A stretch of DNA of 64,000 nt, from assembly GCA_034440615.1 (NCBI GenBank), contig JAOTOM010004664.1:315001-379000 (forward strand), in the 5' to 3' direction. Positions 11,355 to 21,458 of this stretch are shown here, one piece after another. Each line of letters begins with the position of its first letter. Within the stretch, counting starts at the first letter, position 1. The notes below the pieces were generated by a model. That model saw only the letters and a list, made by a program, of their open reading frames with translations. It did not search any database and had not been told where the DNA came from. The position numbers and the translations under genes were made by a program. Source of the DNA: Ashinkailepas kermadecensis (Eukaryota; Arthropoda; Thecostraca; Neolepadidae).

Positions 11355-12159
11355 CGTGTATATCGAGCACGTCACCGGGCACCGCCAGTACCAGCAACCC
11401 GCGGCCGTACGTCACGACCGCGGATAGGCAGGGTGTTGCGCCATATCGTGCGGGCCCTGGGTGAAGGGGGCGAGGGGCTCTCGATGGTTCCGCCCTATGG
11501 GCTCCTTGTCCTTCCCCAAGACCCATCTACCCCTTGGGCGCTGCGGCGGCGGCTGACGCTGACTGGAGCAGAATTGCGTGCTGCCGCCCCGACCTTTGGC
11601 CCGGCCGCGTGCTCGCTGTGCGGGGGTGACGGCCGGGTGTGCTGTGCTGGCGCGCCGCTCCGGGCTGGGGCGTGTGGTGCCCACGAACACTTTTACCTGT
11701 TTCTGTTAGGGCCCGTCTCTCGGGTCACGGTTCGTATGGCCCTTCTGGCCGCCGTGGTTATGTGCGTGTTTGTTTACCGACGTGATCTCTTTTCATCTTT
11801 ACTGTAATATTGTTAGGAGTGTTGTTATTGTATTTTGCTTGTTGTTGCTACGTGGGTGTTTTAAATGGATGGCGGCCCTCCCGGCAGATAACCTGCCGTC
11901 TCTTTCGTTTTTAGCCGGCGTTGCCACCGCGGCAGTGCGACGCCGGCTTTAACATGTTTTAACGTGCTTTTGCCATTTTGAGCGTGGCGTCGCCGGGGTG
12001 CGCTCCCGGACGACCCACCATGCCAGGGTTCGGTCGCCGGGAGCGCGCTGAAAAGTGTGTGTGTGGCTGGGCACTAGTGTGGTGCCAGGACACGAGGAAA
12101 TGCTATTTGAGTGTAATTATGTGTATTCGTCTTAAACATTTCCTTGAATAAAGAAAAAC
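11355..12159 (+). other. 3' UTR of the U2-inserted element
   Basis: About 800 bp of noncoding sequence separates the last ORF stop from the A-rich 3' end AATAAAGAAAAA at the U2 junction. The 3' UTR of this class usually carries the RNA structure recognised for target-primed reverse transcription; I did not fold it. Confidence 0.6.
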
Positions 12160-12308
12160 CTGTTCTTATCAGCTTAATATCTGATACGTCCCCGACATGG
12201 GGACCAGAATATTAAACTGATTTTTGAACTTTGGCGGGACTTTTGGGGCTTGCTCCTGTCTTGCCGCGGGTTGACCTGGCGTTGCACTACCGCCGGGATC
12301 AGCCCACT
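12160..12308 (+). ncRNA. U2: U2 snRNA gene, 3' part (interrupted)
   Basis: The sequence resumes CTGTTCTTATCAGCTTAATA and includes the GTCCCC/GGGGAC stem, the Sm-site-like GATTTTTGA (about 12218-12226), GGGGCTTGCTCC and the 3' hairpin GGTTGACC...CGCCGGGATC. Joined to 9239-9278 it gives about 189 nt, the normal length of animal U2. The 3' limit is approximate. Confidence 0.92.
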
Positions 12309-12419
12309 TATCACAAACTGGAAAAAATGTGTATCAGAGATCCTTTTTAATGACCCGATCAAAACCTCTAAACAGGAAAATTAGTTAGATTGATTTTCAA
12401 GGATTTCGGAATTCGATGT

Positions 12420-12545
12420 TAGCAAATCCTCCCTTCCGTATCTGACAGACCTGAGCTCTCCCTTCCGTATCTGACAGCCCTGAGCTCTCCCTTCCGTATC
12501 TGACAGACCTGAGCTCTCCCTTCCGTATCTGACAGACCTGAGCGT
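12420..12545. repeat. 29-bp tandem repeat, about 4 units
   Basis: The unit is CCCTTCCGTATCTGACAGAC followed by CTGAGCTCT. It lies about 110 bp downstream of U2. Confidence 0.92.
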
Positions 12546-12759
12546 TCCCAGTCAACGTCCATCGCTACTGACAGTGCGAGACAAACACGGGTGTTCACGT
12601 CTGACACAGATAGCATGACAGTAAACACACCACGTCGCCTAAAGTTTACTTCGCACAGGCTAGTCAAGGACAGCAGCCGTTCCAACCACCGTACTGTATC
12701 TCTCTCTGGACACCCGACACACCACCATCTGTCCTGGACAGCCCACACCCAAGCTGTTT

Positions 12760-13310
12760 CCGGACATCTAACACATCCCAGCTGTCCCAGGACATCTCAG
12801 CTGTCCCCGGACACTTCAGCTGTTCACAAACACTTGAGCTATCCCCAAACACCGGAGCTGTCACAAGACACCTCAGCTGTTCCCCAGGACAACTACAAAT
12901 CCTAGCACTCCGCAGACATCTCAGTTTTCCCGAGACACTTCAGCGTTCACAGGCCACCTCAACTGTGCCCCAGGACACCCACAATTCCCAGCGGACACCA
13001 GACACCTCAACTGTCACCAGACCTCTCAGCTGTGACCAAATACCACAGCCGTCACCAGACACTACAGCTGACACCAAACACCACAGCTGTCCCCAGACAC
13101 TATAACTGTCACCAGACACCACAGCTGTCATCAAACACCACAGCTGTCACCAGACACCACAGCTGTCACCAGACACCACAGCTGTCACCATACACCGCAG
13201 CTGTCACCAGCCACCTCAACTGTCACCAGACCCTTCAGCTGTCACCAGACACCACAGCTGTCACCAGACACCTCAGCTGTCACCAGACACCACAGCTGGC
13301 CCCGGGCACG
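12760..13310. repeat. 19-bp minisatellite
   Basis: The core unit is CAGCTGTCACCAGACACCA with variants (CCCAGGACATCT, TTCACAAACACT). It is most regular at 13100-13290 and degenerate toward the left. Confidence 0.92.
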
Positions 13311-13672
13311 GAGACATCCCTCACACGCCGGCCGGCGCCGACAGCGGCGCCACATTGATCACAATCACGGCAAAATCCATTTGGAGACCCTTTCAAGTTC
13401 ATTTGGGACGGACAGGGGTGACTTCCCCATGTGGGGAAGGATTTATAGCACAATGGAACTTCAGAAGGCAATTCCAGCTTGGCTAGGTGTGTGGACACGA
13501 TAATGTTCTGCTGTCTAGCCTACAGACCGGTGACGGAGGAAGTTCGAACTACGGACTGTGAATGTGGTCAACGTGGTGATGGAATGTGGATAGGCGGAGG
13601 GAGACTTGAAAAGTGACAAAATGACGCCATATTTGACGTCATACTGTTTGACGCCATACACCATACTGTTAC

Positions 13673-13802
13673 TAGCTGTTTAGCTGTGCAGCTGTGTAGC
13701 TGTTTAGCTGTGTAGCTGTGTAGCTGTGTAGCTGTTTAGCTGTTTAGCTGTGTAGCTGTGTAGCTGTGTAGCTGTGTAGCTGTGTAGCTGTGTAGCTGTG
13801 TC
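13673..13802. repeat. 9-bp minisatellite
   Basis: Units TAGCTGTGT and TAGCTGTTT alternate for about 14 copies. Confidence 0.93.
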
Positions 13803-14810
13803 GTCTGTTGGCTCTGATATGGTCTGGTGCAGTCGTGCCTCTCAGATGTATTTCCCATATTGCCGATTAGATCACCGGTGCCGCCCCCAGGCGAGTTTCT
13901 AGGCGTGCCTTTCAGACCAACTTTCAGTCCCGCCTTTCATGCTAGCATTCAGTCATGCCTTTCAGACGAATGTTCAGTCTTGCCGTCGAGACTTGCGTCT
14001 CAGGATGACCTAGCGGTCTATCTCTGGACGGATAGTTAATACGTTTGTTCATCCCACAGATGTAGATGTTGTTTAGTGATTGGACCGACTGCTCGACATA
14101 AAGTCATACAGTCATAAAGTGTTAAGGCTTAATAAGAGCCATGGGGGACCATCTGGGTTAAGCCTATCTAGGGAAGGTACTAGAAATGTACATGCGCTCA
14201 CCCCAATCAATTCCTTATCTCAAGTTCTCAAGTTCATAGACAAACATCTTCTCAATGTTTGTCATTGCGTTTCCATACTTTATTAATGTACTTCACTCCT
14301 TTCTTCGCGAAGCCGATTGCGCCGAGCTGGCCGACGGAGCAGTCGGGCAGGCGGCCCGGTTCCGGTAACTGAAACAGGTAACTGACCTGATAAAGTGCTG
14401 CTAAATAGGTGACCTGAGGTCAAATGTCGGGTCTAGCATCTGTACTGCATTATTAGCAATGTCCAAAACATCATTGATGCCAATTTTGAGCATTTAAACA
14501 CAATCACAGCTGTCCATAACAATGACAAGACAAGCCACGCAAAACAAGAAAATGTTGACAAATGTGACCTCATTTGACCTTGAAGATATTGACCTACGGT
14601 CATAAAATTTGCACACAATAGAGTTCACTACCGTACACATGCAATCTGCGAATTTAGTTCCTCCAACTTTAATTGGCGCCGAGATCTTAGGGGGGGGGGG
14701 GCGTGGCTGAATCCCCCCCCCCCCTCCAGTGCGCGTAATTTTTAGAGTTAAGCCTGTGTTAAGTCTATTTGCACGCCCCAGTGCGCGTAATTTGCACGCT
14801 ATGCCGTGTA
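13803..14810. other. Mostly featureless; degenerate repeats and a G/C tract pair
   Basis: 13830-13985 has loose copies of GTGCCTTTCAGAC-like units. 14690-14735 has a run of G facing a run of C around CGTGGCTGAAT, which could form a hairpin. Nothing else was recognised. Confidence 0.5.
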
Positions 14811-15733
14811 ATCGCTTAGGTAATTAGCTTAGCAGTTAAGGCGTTGATCCTAGCTTACGGCCTTCAGGATGCCGTTCTGGGCAGCTCAATGGGTAGGTTG
14901 TTTGCCTTTAACAGACCGTTCGATACCCGGCATGGGCTCCTTTCTGGATCAATAGCGAACGTGCTGCGCGTCATGCCATTGCCGTAATTTCATTGGTGGA
15001 TAGCTGTGACCCAAGTTCATGTCGGCGGTGCCTAGTGGCAAGCGGTCGGCTGTGCCGCCATTGACGCTTCTCTCGGCCAGGTGAGTTCTCCCGGACTGTT
15101 GCCGATTCACAGCGTATCGGTGGTGTCGACGCTGTGGGTGGATCTAGCTTGATGCACGGCGCCGGTGGGGTGGACGCTGTGGGTGAGCCCCATCTGCTGC
15201 CGGACCATCGCCGGTGGGATCGGACCATTGCGGGTGGGCCGACGGTGACGACCGGGAGCTGCGGGGGATTCTGTCCGGGCGGGCTGGTGGTGCAGACTGC
15301 AGCTGTGGGCCTGCTTGCTGTGCACCGGTGGAGTCGCGTCGCTGCTGTCAGGCCGGGAACAGGTCCCTCCGTTGTAGCATATTATATAGTATGTATATAT
15401 ATATATATGTGTGTGTATATATTCTGGAATTATTATATATTACATTATATTATAATATGTAATTATTTTTTTAATACTACATCTGATATAGTATATAGCA
15501 TATTCCGGAAGGTAGCATATTCTCTAGTGCCTGACCACGTGGCGTGGAATGCCCTATGGTAATTCACGACTAGGGTAAGTTGCTTGAACTTTGCTTGGCG
15601 TTCCTGATCATTTTCGTCGGTCAGTTACCAAATATGAGAACTGAAGAAGACAAATTGCGTTTTCATCGGCAAGGTCTAATTATAGCAAGGAGGATGCAAC
15701 TCTATTATGCGAATCAAACGTCTGAGTGTCTAG
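14811..15733 (+). repeat. ~0.92 kb dispersed repeat, copy 2
   Basis: This is the second copy of the 7523-8476 unit, in the same orientation, with a shorter TA microsatellite (about 15385-15425). It contains an extra tRNA-like block (14870-14935) that is largely missing from copy 1. The two copies bracket the U2/Utopia-like locus. Confidence 0.85.
14870..14935 (+). repeat. tRNA-like A-box/B-box block in the dispersed repeat
   Basis: GGGCAGCTCAATGGGTAG matches a Pol III A-box context, and GTTCGATACCC matches a B-box about 35 nt later. This suggests a tRNA-derived SINE head embedded in the repeat. Confidence 0.5.
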
Positions 15734-15936
15734 TATCTTGTATGCAGGAAGAATCCGGAAGTCACTTTGTGTACCGTGTTCGCTACTGGAGACAACATGT
15801 GACTAACCGTCACACCAAAGAAGCCGGAGCTCAGCCTGACGTCAGCACAGAGCAAAATCGTGATGATAGCGTGCTGACCAATGCAGATGTTTCGAAGTTG
15901 GAGGGTGTGACCTACAGGTCGGGACCTGCAAACTGA
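15580..15936 (+). CDS. Hypothetical ORF overlapping the repeat end
   Basis: A 118-codon ORF overlaps the last 150 bp of the dispersed repeat and continues past it. No domain is recognised. Its first residues are hydrophobic (CLAFLIIFVG), and the rest is polar with KLRFHRQG and VYRVRYW. It may be the coding remnant of the mobile element that made the repeat, or chance. No splice or promoter evidence was found. Confidence 0.2.
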   Translation: MLELCLAFLIIFVGQLPNMRTEEDKLRFHRQGLIIARRMQLYYANQTSECLVSCMQEESGSHFVYRVRYWRQHVTNRHTKEAGAQPDVSTEQNRDDSVLTNADVSKLEGVTYRSGPAN

Positions 15937-16556
15937 GACCCTCGTAGCACTATTTTTGTTAAAGTTTCAATACGTGCAGAACGTTCCTACATCTGTATGC
16001 TTATTGGTCGCAGTGAATATTCATGGGTTCACATCACAAGGAATCGCAGAAGCTAAAAATCGTGCTTGTTGTAGTGTCCTTGCGCATAGTGACCAGTGCA
16101 ATCCGGAACGTGATAGATCGTACAGCATAGATCCGCGTATAGCATAGATTCGAACACCAAGGAGATGATTTTTCAGCCATGAGCTTCCTTGAACAGAACC
16201 GCAAACTGTACCTTTGGGCCTTGGACGAAATGGAAAGCCAGCGGTGTATCGGTATATACGTTTTCGTGAATAATCAATGAAGTAGTTTTTTGTTGTTAAG
16301 TTTTCGTTTTGCACGGTAAGAATCTAAAAATGTATTGTGTCGTCTAGTGTAATTTGTGTTGCTAAGGGGGGAAGCTCCATTTTGTTGCGCCCCTGGCTGC
16401 TTGGCGGAAAATATTGGCGCCATGTACCATCGGTGGCTTTACAGAATGTTTTCCCTCCGGCGAATTGAGGATGTCTTCGATGCTTCAGAGGATAGTTCAG
16501 CGCCAAGCATAAACAACTTGGAACCAAAGTGGGCGGCATACCGCCGATGGCGGCTG
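15937..16556. other. Intergenic, nothing recognised
   Basis: Host flank of the TTAA-type element. No supported gene or RNA was seen. Confidence 0.45.
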
Positions 16557-16560
16557 TTAA

Positions 16561-17212
16561 CCCTCGCACGGCTGGGGGGTAGATACCTACCCCCCCTAAG
16601 GTTTTCCCGCGACAGCGGGAAAATGGCGCGCGGCAGCGCGCTGAAATTTGGTATACCTTACCATTAGCTATTTTTACATGTTCTAAAAAAAAGTATGGTC
16701 GGGTCATCAAAGGTCACCGTGTTATCGCGGGTCAAGTGAGGTCAACTCCAAAACAATTTAAGCAGTCGCCACGCCTTCAATAATAAAGATATTACAATGA
16801 CACTTTCAGGGTTTACTTATCTTGACTGAACGCCAAAACGTACTATTTCAGAATTTTAGAATTTTGATTTTTTGATGACGTCATTTTTTTGCACTTTGTA
16901 GTTTTATCTAAACTAACATCAACATTGCAGACAAACTATGGACTTTTGTATAATGCTAAGTTGACTTAGAACGTCATATTTTTGGTTCGTATACCTATTT
17001 AAAAAAGAAAAAAACAAAATTCCCAAATTTTAAAAAAATCCAAAATTTTGAAAATCCAAAATTTTGAAAATTTTAATTTTGAGTTTTAGAAGATGTAAAA
17101 ATAGCTAATTGTAAGGTATGCCAAATTTCAGCGTCCTGCCGCGCGCCGTTTTCCCGCTGTCGCGGGAAAACTTTGGTGGGGTAGGTATCTACACCCCTCA
17201 GCTGTGCGAGGG
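16561..17212. mobile_element. piggyBac-like non-autonomous element with TTAA duplication
   Basis: TTAA at 16557-16560 and 17213-17216 flanks a 652-bp unit with long inverted repeats of about 120 bp. The ends start CCCTCGCACGGCTGGGGGG on the left and CCCTCGCACAGCTGAGGGG on the right. Both arms then carry TTTTCCCGCGACAGCGGGAA (itself palindromic) and AGCTATTTTTACAT. The TTAA duplication and CCCT ends are characteristic of piggyBac-type elements. The AT-rich centre has no ORF. Confidence 0.85.
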
Positions 17213-17317
17213 TTAAGTTCAAATCCTAGCGTAAAAACTACCGTAGTACTTTCGACTGGAATTTGTTCGAGCTATCCGATGCAATTTTCAGGTTCGTTCT
17301 ATCTTGCTTGGTTCGTG

Positions 17318-17396
17318 AGATACCTGCGGGGGTATGTATCTACCCCCCCCCCCAGCCTGGCGAAGGTGGCTCAGACCACCAGCCGTGCGAGGGTTA
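17318..17396. repeat. Isolated right-end fragment related to the piggyBac-like element
   Basis: GATACCTGCGGGGGTATG is followed by a C tract and ends with GCCGTGCGAGGGTTAA, matching the right end of the 16.6-17.2 kb element. No left end was seen nearby. Confidence 0.6.
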
Positions 17397-17569
17397 ATCA
17401 GCTGCGGAGGCGCTTGTTGGGCTCTCACTCACGTTCTGTGTCTCACCTCGCCTTCCCGAGGAAGGTTGCTTCGCCGTTGTTTTTCGTGCAACGACATGGC
17501 CTAGATATTGTTGACGTGGTACTCCCTTCCATGACATGTCTTGGGTTCATTGGGTGGCTATGATGCGTG

Positions 17570-17740
17570 AAGGACACCTCCTACTCTCTTCTACTGCGTC
17601 TTTGCCAACGACCTCGGCTTGTTCACCGAAGACGCAGTGTTTATCCAATACGTCGACGACACCTAAACTTTGGTCAGTGGTGAGAAATCTGAAATGAAAA
17701 ACCTCGTCGCTCACATGGAAACAGATTTGGCCTCTCTCGA
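17570..17740 (+). pseudogene. Non-LTR RT fragment, FANDLG...YVDDT part
   Basis: The plus strand reads LFYCVFANDLGLFTEDAV and then IQYVDDT, the catalytic DD box (YVDD), with a TAA after DDT, then KNLVAHMETDLASLD. It breaks exactly at 17740, where the hAT element starts. Reading resumes after the second copy of TCTCTCGA at 21459. Confidence 0.78.
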
Positions 17741-17810
17741 CAGGGCTGCAAAAAGTGATCAGACTGTCACAAACTTTTGTCATCACCCCAAAATCTGTCA
17801 CGCGGAATCT

Positions 17811-17860
17811 TAACCCTTCAGGCGGTGGGGGGGGCATTTTTTTGCCCCCCTTTACTTTTT
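17811..17860. repeat. TTAACCC terminus fragment
   Basis: TTAACCCTTCAGGCGGTGGG is followed by a G run, seven T and a C run. It resembles an end of a TTAA-inserting element. No partner end was found. Confidence 0.35.
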
Positions 17861-18063
17861 TCACGACAACTCCGAAATGCTTTGAGATAGCAACGCGAAA
17901 CTTGGTGTAGCTTCAAATGAATACCTAGCGCATACGTGTACAAAATTTCAGGCACATCTGAGGTCAAGTCAGGTCACAGTGATGTTCTAACGATATCCAT
18001 AACAACTTTCTTCGCCGAAACTGATTCAGTCAGGTAAGTTAGGCCAGGTCAGGTCAGGTTGGG

Positions 18064-18790
18064 TCAAGCAATATCATGGGAGGTATATCATGGGAGGGCA
18101 ACTATTAGAAGAAACACAGCCGGAGAAGGATTTAGGGGTTAATGGCAACAGTAAGTTAGGGTCATCAGCACAGTGTAAACATGCACACACAAAAGCTCTA
18201 AGAAGGTTTGGAGCAATCAACAGAAATGTAATTTACCAAAGTGAAACAGTTATCAAAAAACTTTATTGTGCATATGTTAGGCCACATTTGGAGTACTGCA
18301 TCCAGGCATGGGCACCCACATATGAAAAGGATTGTTGGCTTTAGGAGAGAGAGCAACAAATGGCATCAAAAATGGTTAATGGTTTAAGAGAACTGCCATA
18401 TGAGGAAAGGCTTAGGCAATTGGATTTGTTTTCATTGACATATAGGAGACTGAGGGGAGACCTCATTGAAACGTTAAAAAATTTTAATGGCCAAGAGCAA
18501 GGTTAGGTAGGTACCTGACAGGAATGTTTGAAGTGAGCCAAAACAGAGGTAATAATCTTAGAGATCATGAATTCAAAATAAAATTGAATCACAGTAGGAC
18601 AAGACTGAGGCAGTCCTTCTTTAGCAACAGGGTAGTTAAACATTGGAATAAATTGCCTGAAAATGTAGTAAGGAGTAGGAGTTCACTGACTATGTTTAAG
18701 ACAGAGCTGGATAGGTATTGCAATGTTTGGATACTGACTCAGCCATATCTGATGAATAATGATGTGTAACATGTGGTTCCAAGAGGAAAT
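18064..18790 (+). pseudogene. CR1-like retrotransposon 3' fragment (RT C-terminus)
   Basis: The plus strand reads GGQLLEETQPEKDLGV, then [47 protein letters not shown] and FSNRVVKHWNKLPENVV. This is the standard order of the region after the RT palm in CR1/L2-type ORF2. Stops and a frame change lie at about 18341-18345 and 18505. It is nested in the hAT element and truncated at its 5' side. Confidence 0.85.
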
Positions 18791-19017
18791 TATATACTAA
18801 GTGGAGGTGGGGTAATTTGGACCTGTGGTGGTCCAAACTACCCATGATTATTTTGATCATGAGTTTTGACATAACCCCATTCTGGAACCAATGGATGCAC
18901 AATTTGAAACCCCACACAAAAATGGTTTACTTAGCAACAAAAAGAATGCCTGTGAACTGTATGTTCATAAATGTATTACAAGATACACATGAACATTTCC
19001 CAGCTAGGTAATATTAA

Positions 19018-20585
19018 GGTAATCATTTAGCAGGCGTCACACCTTTGGGAAATGTTCACATCTTGGGAAATTTGTCCAAAGATTAGGGGGTTTAGGGTAG
19101 GCTTTAGGTTAGGTTACAGTTTAGGTTAGGTCAGTTTAGGTCAGGTTAGGTTAGGTTATGTTATGTTAGGTTTTAGCCCCACCTTGGAAAATCAAGATAT
19201 GTGACATTTCCCAATGTGTGATGCCTGCTAAATGAATACCAATGTTAATGCTTAAGTGGTACAAAATACAGTATTCATTTAGCAGGCGTCACACATTAGG
19301 AAATGTCACATTTATTGACTTCCCAAGGTGGGGCTAATACCTACCTATCCCAGCCTGACCTAACCTAACCTAACCTGACTGAACCTAAACTGACTGGTAT
19401 CGTACAAGTGGGCATCACACATTGGGAAATGTTCACATCTTGGGAAAATTTTACTGAAGATTAGGGGTTTAGGGTAGGCTTTAGGTTAGGTTAGGGTTTA
19501 GGTTAGGTTAGGTCAGTTTAGGTTAGGTTAGGTCAGGTTATGTTAGGTTTTAGCCCCACCTTGGGAAATCAATCAATGTGACAGTTCCCAATGTGTGACA
19601 CCTGCTCGTATGATACCAGCTGACCTAACCTAGAGCCTACCCTAAACCCATTAATCTTTGGAAAAAATTTCCCAAGATGTGCACATTTCCCAATGTGTGA
19701 TGCCTGCTAAATGAATACCCAAAGGTATTCATTTAGCAGGCATCACACATTGGGAAATGTTCACATCTTGGGAAAATTTTACCGAAGATTAGGGGGTATT
19801 CATTTAGCAGGTGTCACACCATTGGGAAATGTTGACATCTTGGGAAATTTGTTCAAAGATTAGGGGGTTTAGGGTAGGCTTTAGGTTAGGTTAGGGTTTA
19901 GGTTAGGTCAGTTTAGGTTAGTTAGGTCAGGTTAGGTTAGGTTAGGTTGGGTTAGGCAGAGGCCCGGGAACGATTTTAAAGTTCGGGAGGCTGGAGACTC
20001 TGAGTCGGGATTTATCTAGGGTCAGTCGGAGAGGGCTGCAGCCCTCTCCCCCTTGGTGCCTTAAAATTCTCTGAAATTTGGGGGGTGACGCCCCCCGGTC
20101 CAAAAGTTGGGGGGGGCAAGCCACCCCCTGCCCCCCCTGTTCCCAGGCCTATGAGGTTAGGTTAGGTTAGGTCAGGTTATGTTAGGTTTTAGGCCCACCT
20201 TGGGAAATTTGGAAATGTGACATTTCCCAATGTGTGACACCTGCTCGTACGATACCAACTGACCTAACCTAGAGCCTACCCTAAACCCATTAATCTTTGG
20301 TAAAAATTTCCCAAGATGTGCACATTTCCCAATGTGTGATGCCTGCTAAATGAATACCTTTGGGTATTCATTTAGCAGGCATCACACATTGGGAAATGTT
20401 CACATCTTGGGAAAATTTTACCGAGATTAGGAGGTTTAGGGTACGCTTTAGGTTAGGTTAGGGGTTAGGTTAGGTCAGTTTAGGTTAGGTTAGGTCAGGT
20501 TATGTTAGGTTTTAGCCCCACCTTGGGAAATCAATAAATGTGACATTTCCCAATGTGTGTCACCTGCTAAATGAATACCCAAAAT
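19018..20585. repeat. Field of nested ~220-bp inverted-repeat elements with TTAGG-rich cores
   Basis: Several partial or complete copies, in both orientations, share arms GGTATTCATTTAGCAGG followed by a CATCACACATTGGGAAATGT-like segment. The cores are (GGTTA)n-like with TTTAGGGTAGGC. The opposite arm is TGTGACATTTCCCAATGTGT and then CCTGCTAAATGAATACC. A second arm type replaces the ATTCATTTAG part with TGGTATCGTACGAGCAGG. Arms meet head to head at about 19720-19735 and 20355-20365. This looks like a MITE family that inserts into itself. Confidence 0.85.
19957..20153. mobile_element. hAT-like MITE, 197 bp
   Basis: Ends CAGAGGCCCGGGAAC and, inverted, CATAGGCCTGGGAAC form a 15-bp TIR. The flanking 8-mers GGGTTAGG and AGGTTAGG differ by one base, but they lie in a repetitive TTAGG context, so the duplication is weak evidence. 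It sits inside the TTAGG-rich field. Confidence 0.65.
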
Positions 20586-20712
20586 ACCCACCTTTCCCTA
20601 CTAAATTCCTAGATCCTAAGGTGACATTTGGCATATCGTTATGTGGCAACTGTCCCATGATTACCCTCACTTAATAGTTAATAATATGTATTAATAAGCT
20701 TACTTGTATCCA

Positions 20713-20971
20713 TGCACTGCTGTTGTTGCCTTGGCTTCTCCACATCCTCCACAGGTCTCTTCACCCAGCATGACCAACGCCCTTCAGGGCCAAATGCCTT
20801 GTCTTTATCCGCAAACTCAACTTCTTTGCCTGGGTGCACAGCTTTAAAGTGAACTTTAAATGATCGCTGCTGTCCCCTGTACTGACAAGACTTCCAGTAC
20901 TTGCACTGTCTTTTCAGCCTTGATGGTGTTACCCTTTTCACTTTTCCCGCACCCTTCTCCATCACCAGCAC
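20713..20971 (-). pseudogene. Zinc-finger first exon, probable hAT transposase remnant
   Basis: The ATG at 20971 opens a basic peptide with a C-x5-C-x11-H-x4-H pattern (CKYWKSCQYRG...VHFKAVH), then acidic and Gln-rich sequence. The frame meets a GTAAGC donor-like site near 20708. A BED-like or C2H2 finger in the first exon is usual for hAT transposases, and its place about 490 bp inside the right TIR, pointing inward, fits. No catalytic hAT domain was found downstream, so the remainder seems deleted or replaced by nested repeats. Confidence 0.5.
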
Positions 20972-21458
20972 TGTTCCTCAACAACTATGAATAAAAAAGG
21001 CCCTTCAAATATAATATTTACTGTCTGTAAGAATTACCCACACCTCCGCGTCATAGGAAAACTTCCGCAGCGAGTCACGCCGTGACAAAATTCTGCAAAC
21101 TCTTGGCAAAATTTCGCAAACTCTCTCGATTGCCAATGGGAATTTCCAACGGGCATGACAATTGTCACGAAAGTTCGCAGATCTGGTATAAAAACCTGGT
21201 ATAAAAAGGAAGCTCTGAAGGATGTTTGAAATGTGTTGACGGATTCTATGAAACTCTTTTAACACGCGAATGTAGTCATGTCAAATCGTTTTTTTCTGGT
21301 GGTGTCAAGAGGCTACATTTCTGGCGAAATTATTTTTCACGATGCTACGCAGTTAATAAACACGTCGCCGTCGCTCTGTTCTGTCACTTTCGTAGGGAAA
21401 AATACAAAAACTGTCACGCAAACCCGGGTTTGCGAGTTCGCGGGTTTTTGCAACCCTG

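Larger units (their letters stand above)
9279..12159 (+). mobile_element. 5'-truncated non-LTR retrotransposon inside U2, Utopia-like
   Basis: The 2.88 kb insert has U2 sequence on both sides. It begins directly inside reverse-transcriptase coding sequence, which is a 5' truncation, and ends with TTGAATAAAGAAAAA against the U2 3' part. It encodes RT, a CCHC finger and a restriction-like endonuclease, the layout of the R2/NeSL groups. From known biology, Utopia elements of the NeSL clade target U2 snRNA genes and carry this endonuclease type. Keno elements (Tx1 clade) also target U2 but use an apurinic-type endonuclease. The observed domains therefore favour Utopia, which is an inference. At most one U2 nucleotide (the T after GTAGTA) is lost or changed, so there is no long target duplication. 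Confidence 0.85.
17741..21458. mobile_element. hAT-type DNA transposon, 3.7 kb, perfect 8-bp target duplication
   Basis: The left end CAGGGCTGCAAAAA (17741-17754) and right end CAGGGTTGCAAAAA (inverted, 21445-21458) form TIRs with one mismatch. The flanks are identical 8-mers, TCTCTCGA, at 17733-17740 and 21459-21466. An 8-bp duplication with CAGGG ends is diagnostic of hAT elements. The insertion splits an RT coding sequence, which reads across the junction once one 8-mer is removed. Inside are a minus-strand zinc-finger exon near the right end, a CR1-like 3' fragment and a field of TTAGG-rich inverted repeats, so the copy is non-autonomous or heavily degraded. Confidence 0.93.

Noticed and set aside
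12420..13802. Possible CRISPR-like array
   Set aside because: The repeats are contiguous with no spacers, and the sequence is eukaryotic. No CRISPR array was seen anywhere.
19080..20560. Internal telomere (TTAGG array)
   Set aside because: The units are degenerate, short and embedded in inverted-repeat elements, and no uninterrupted array is present.
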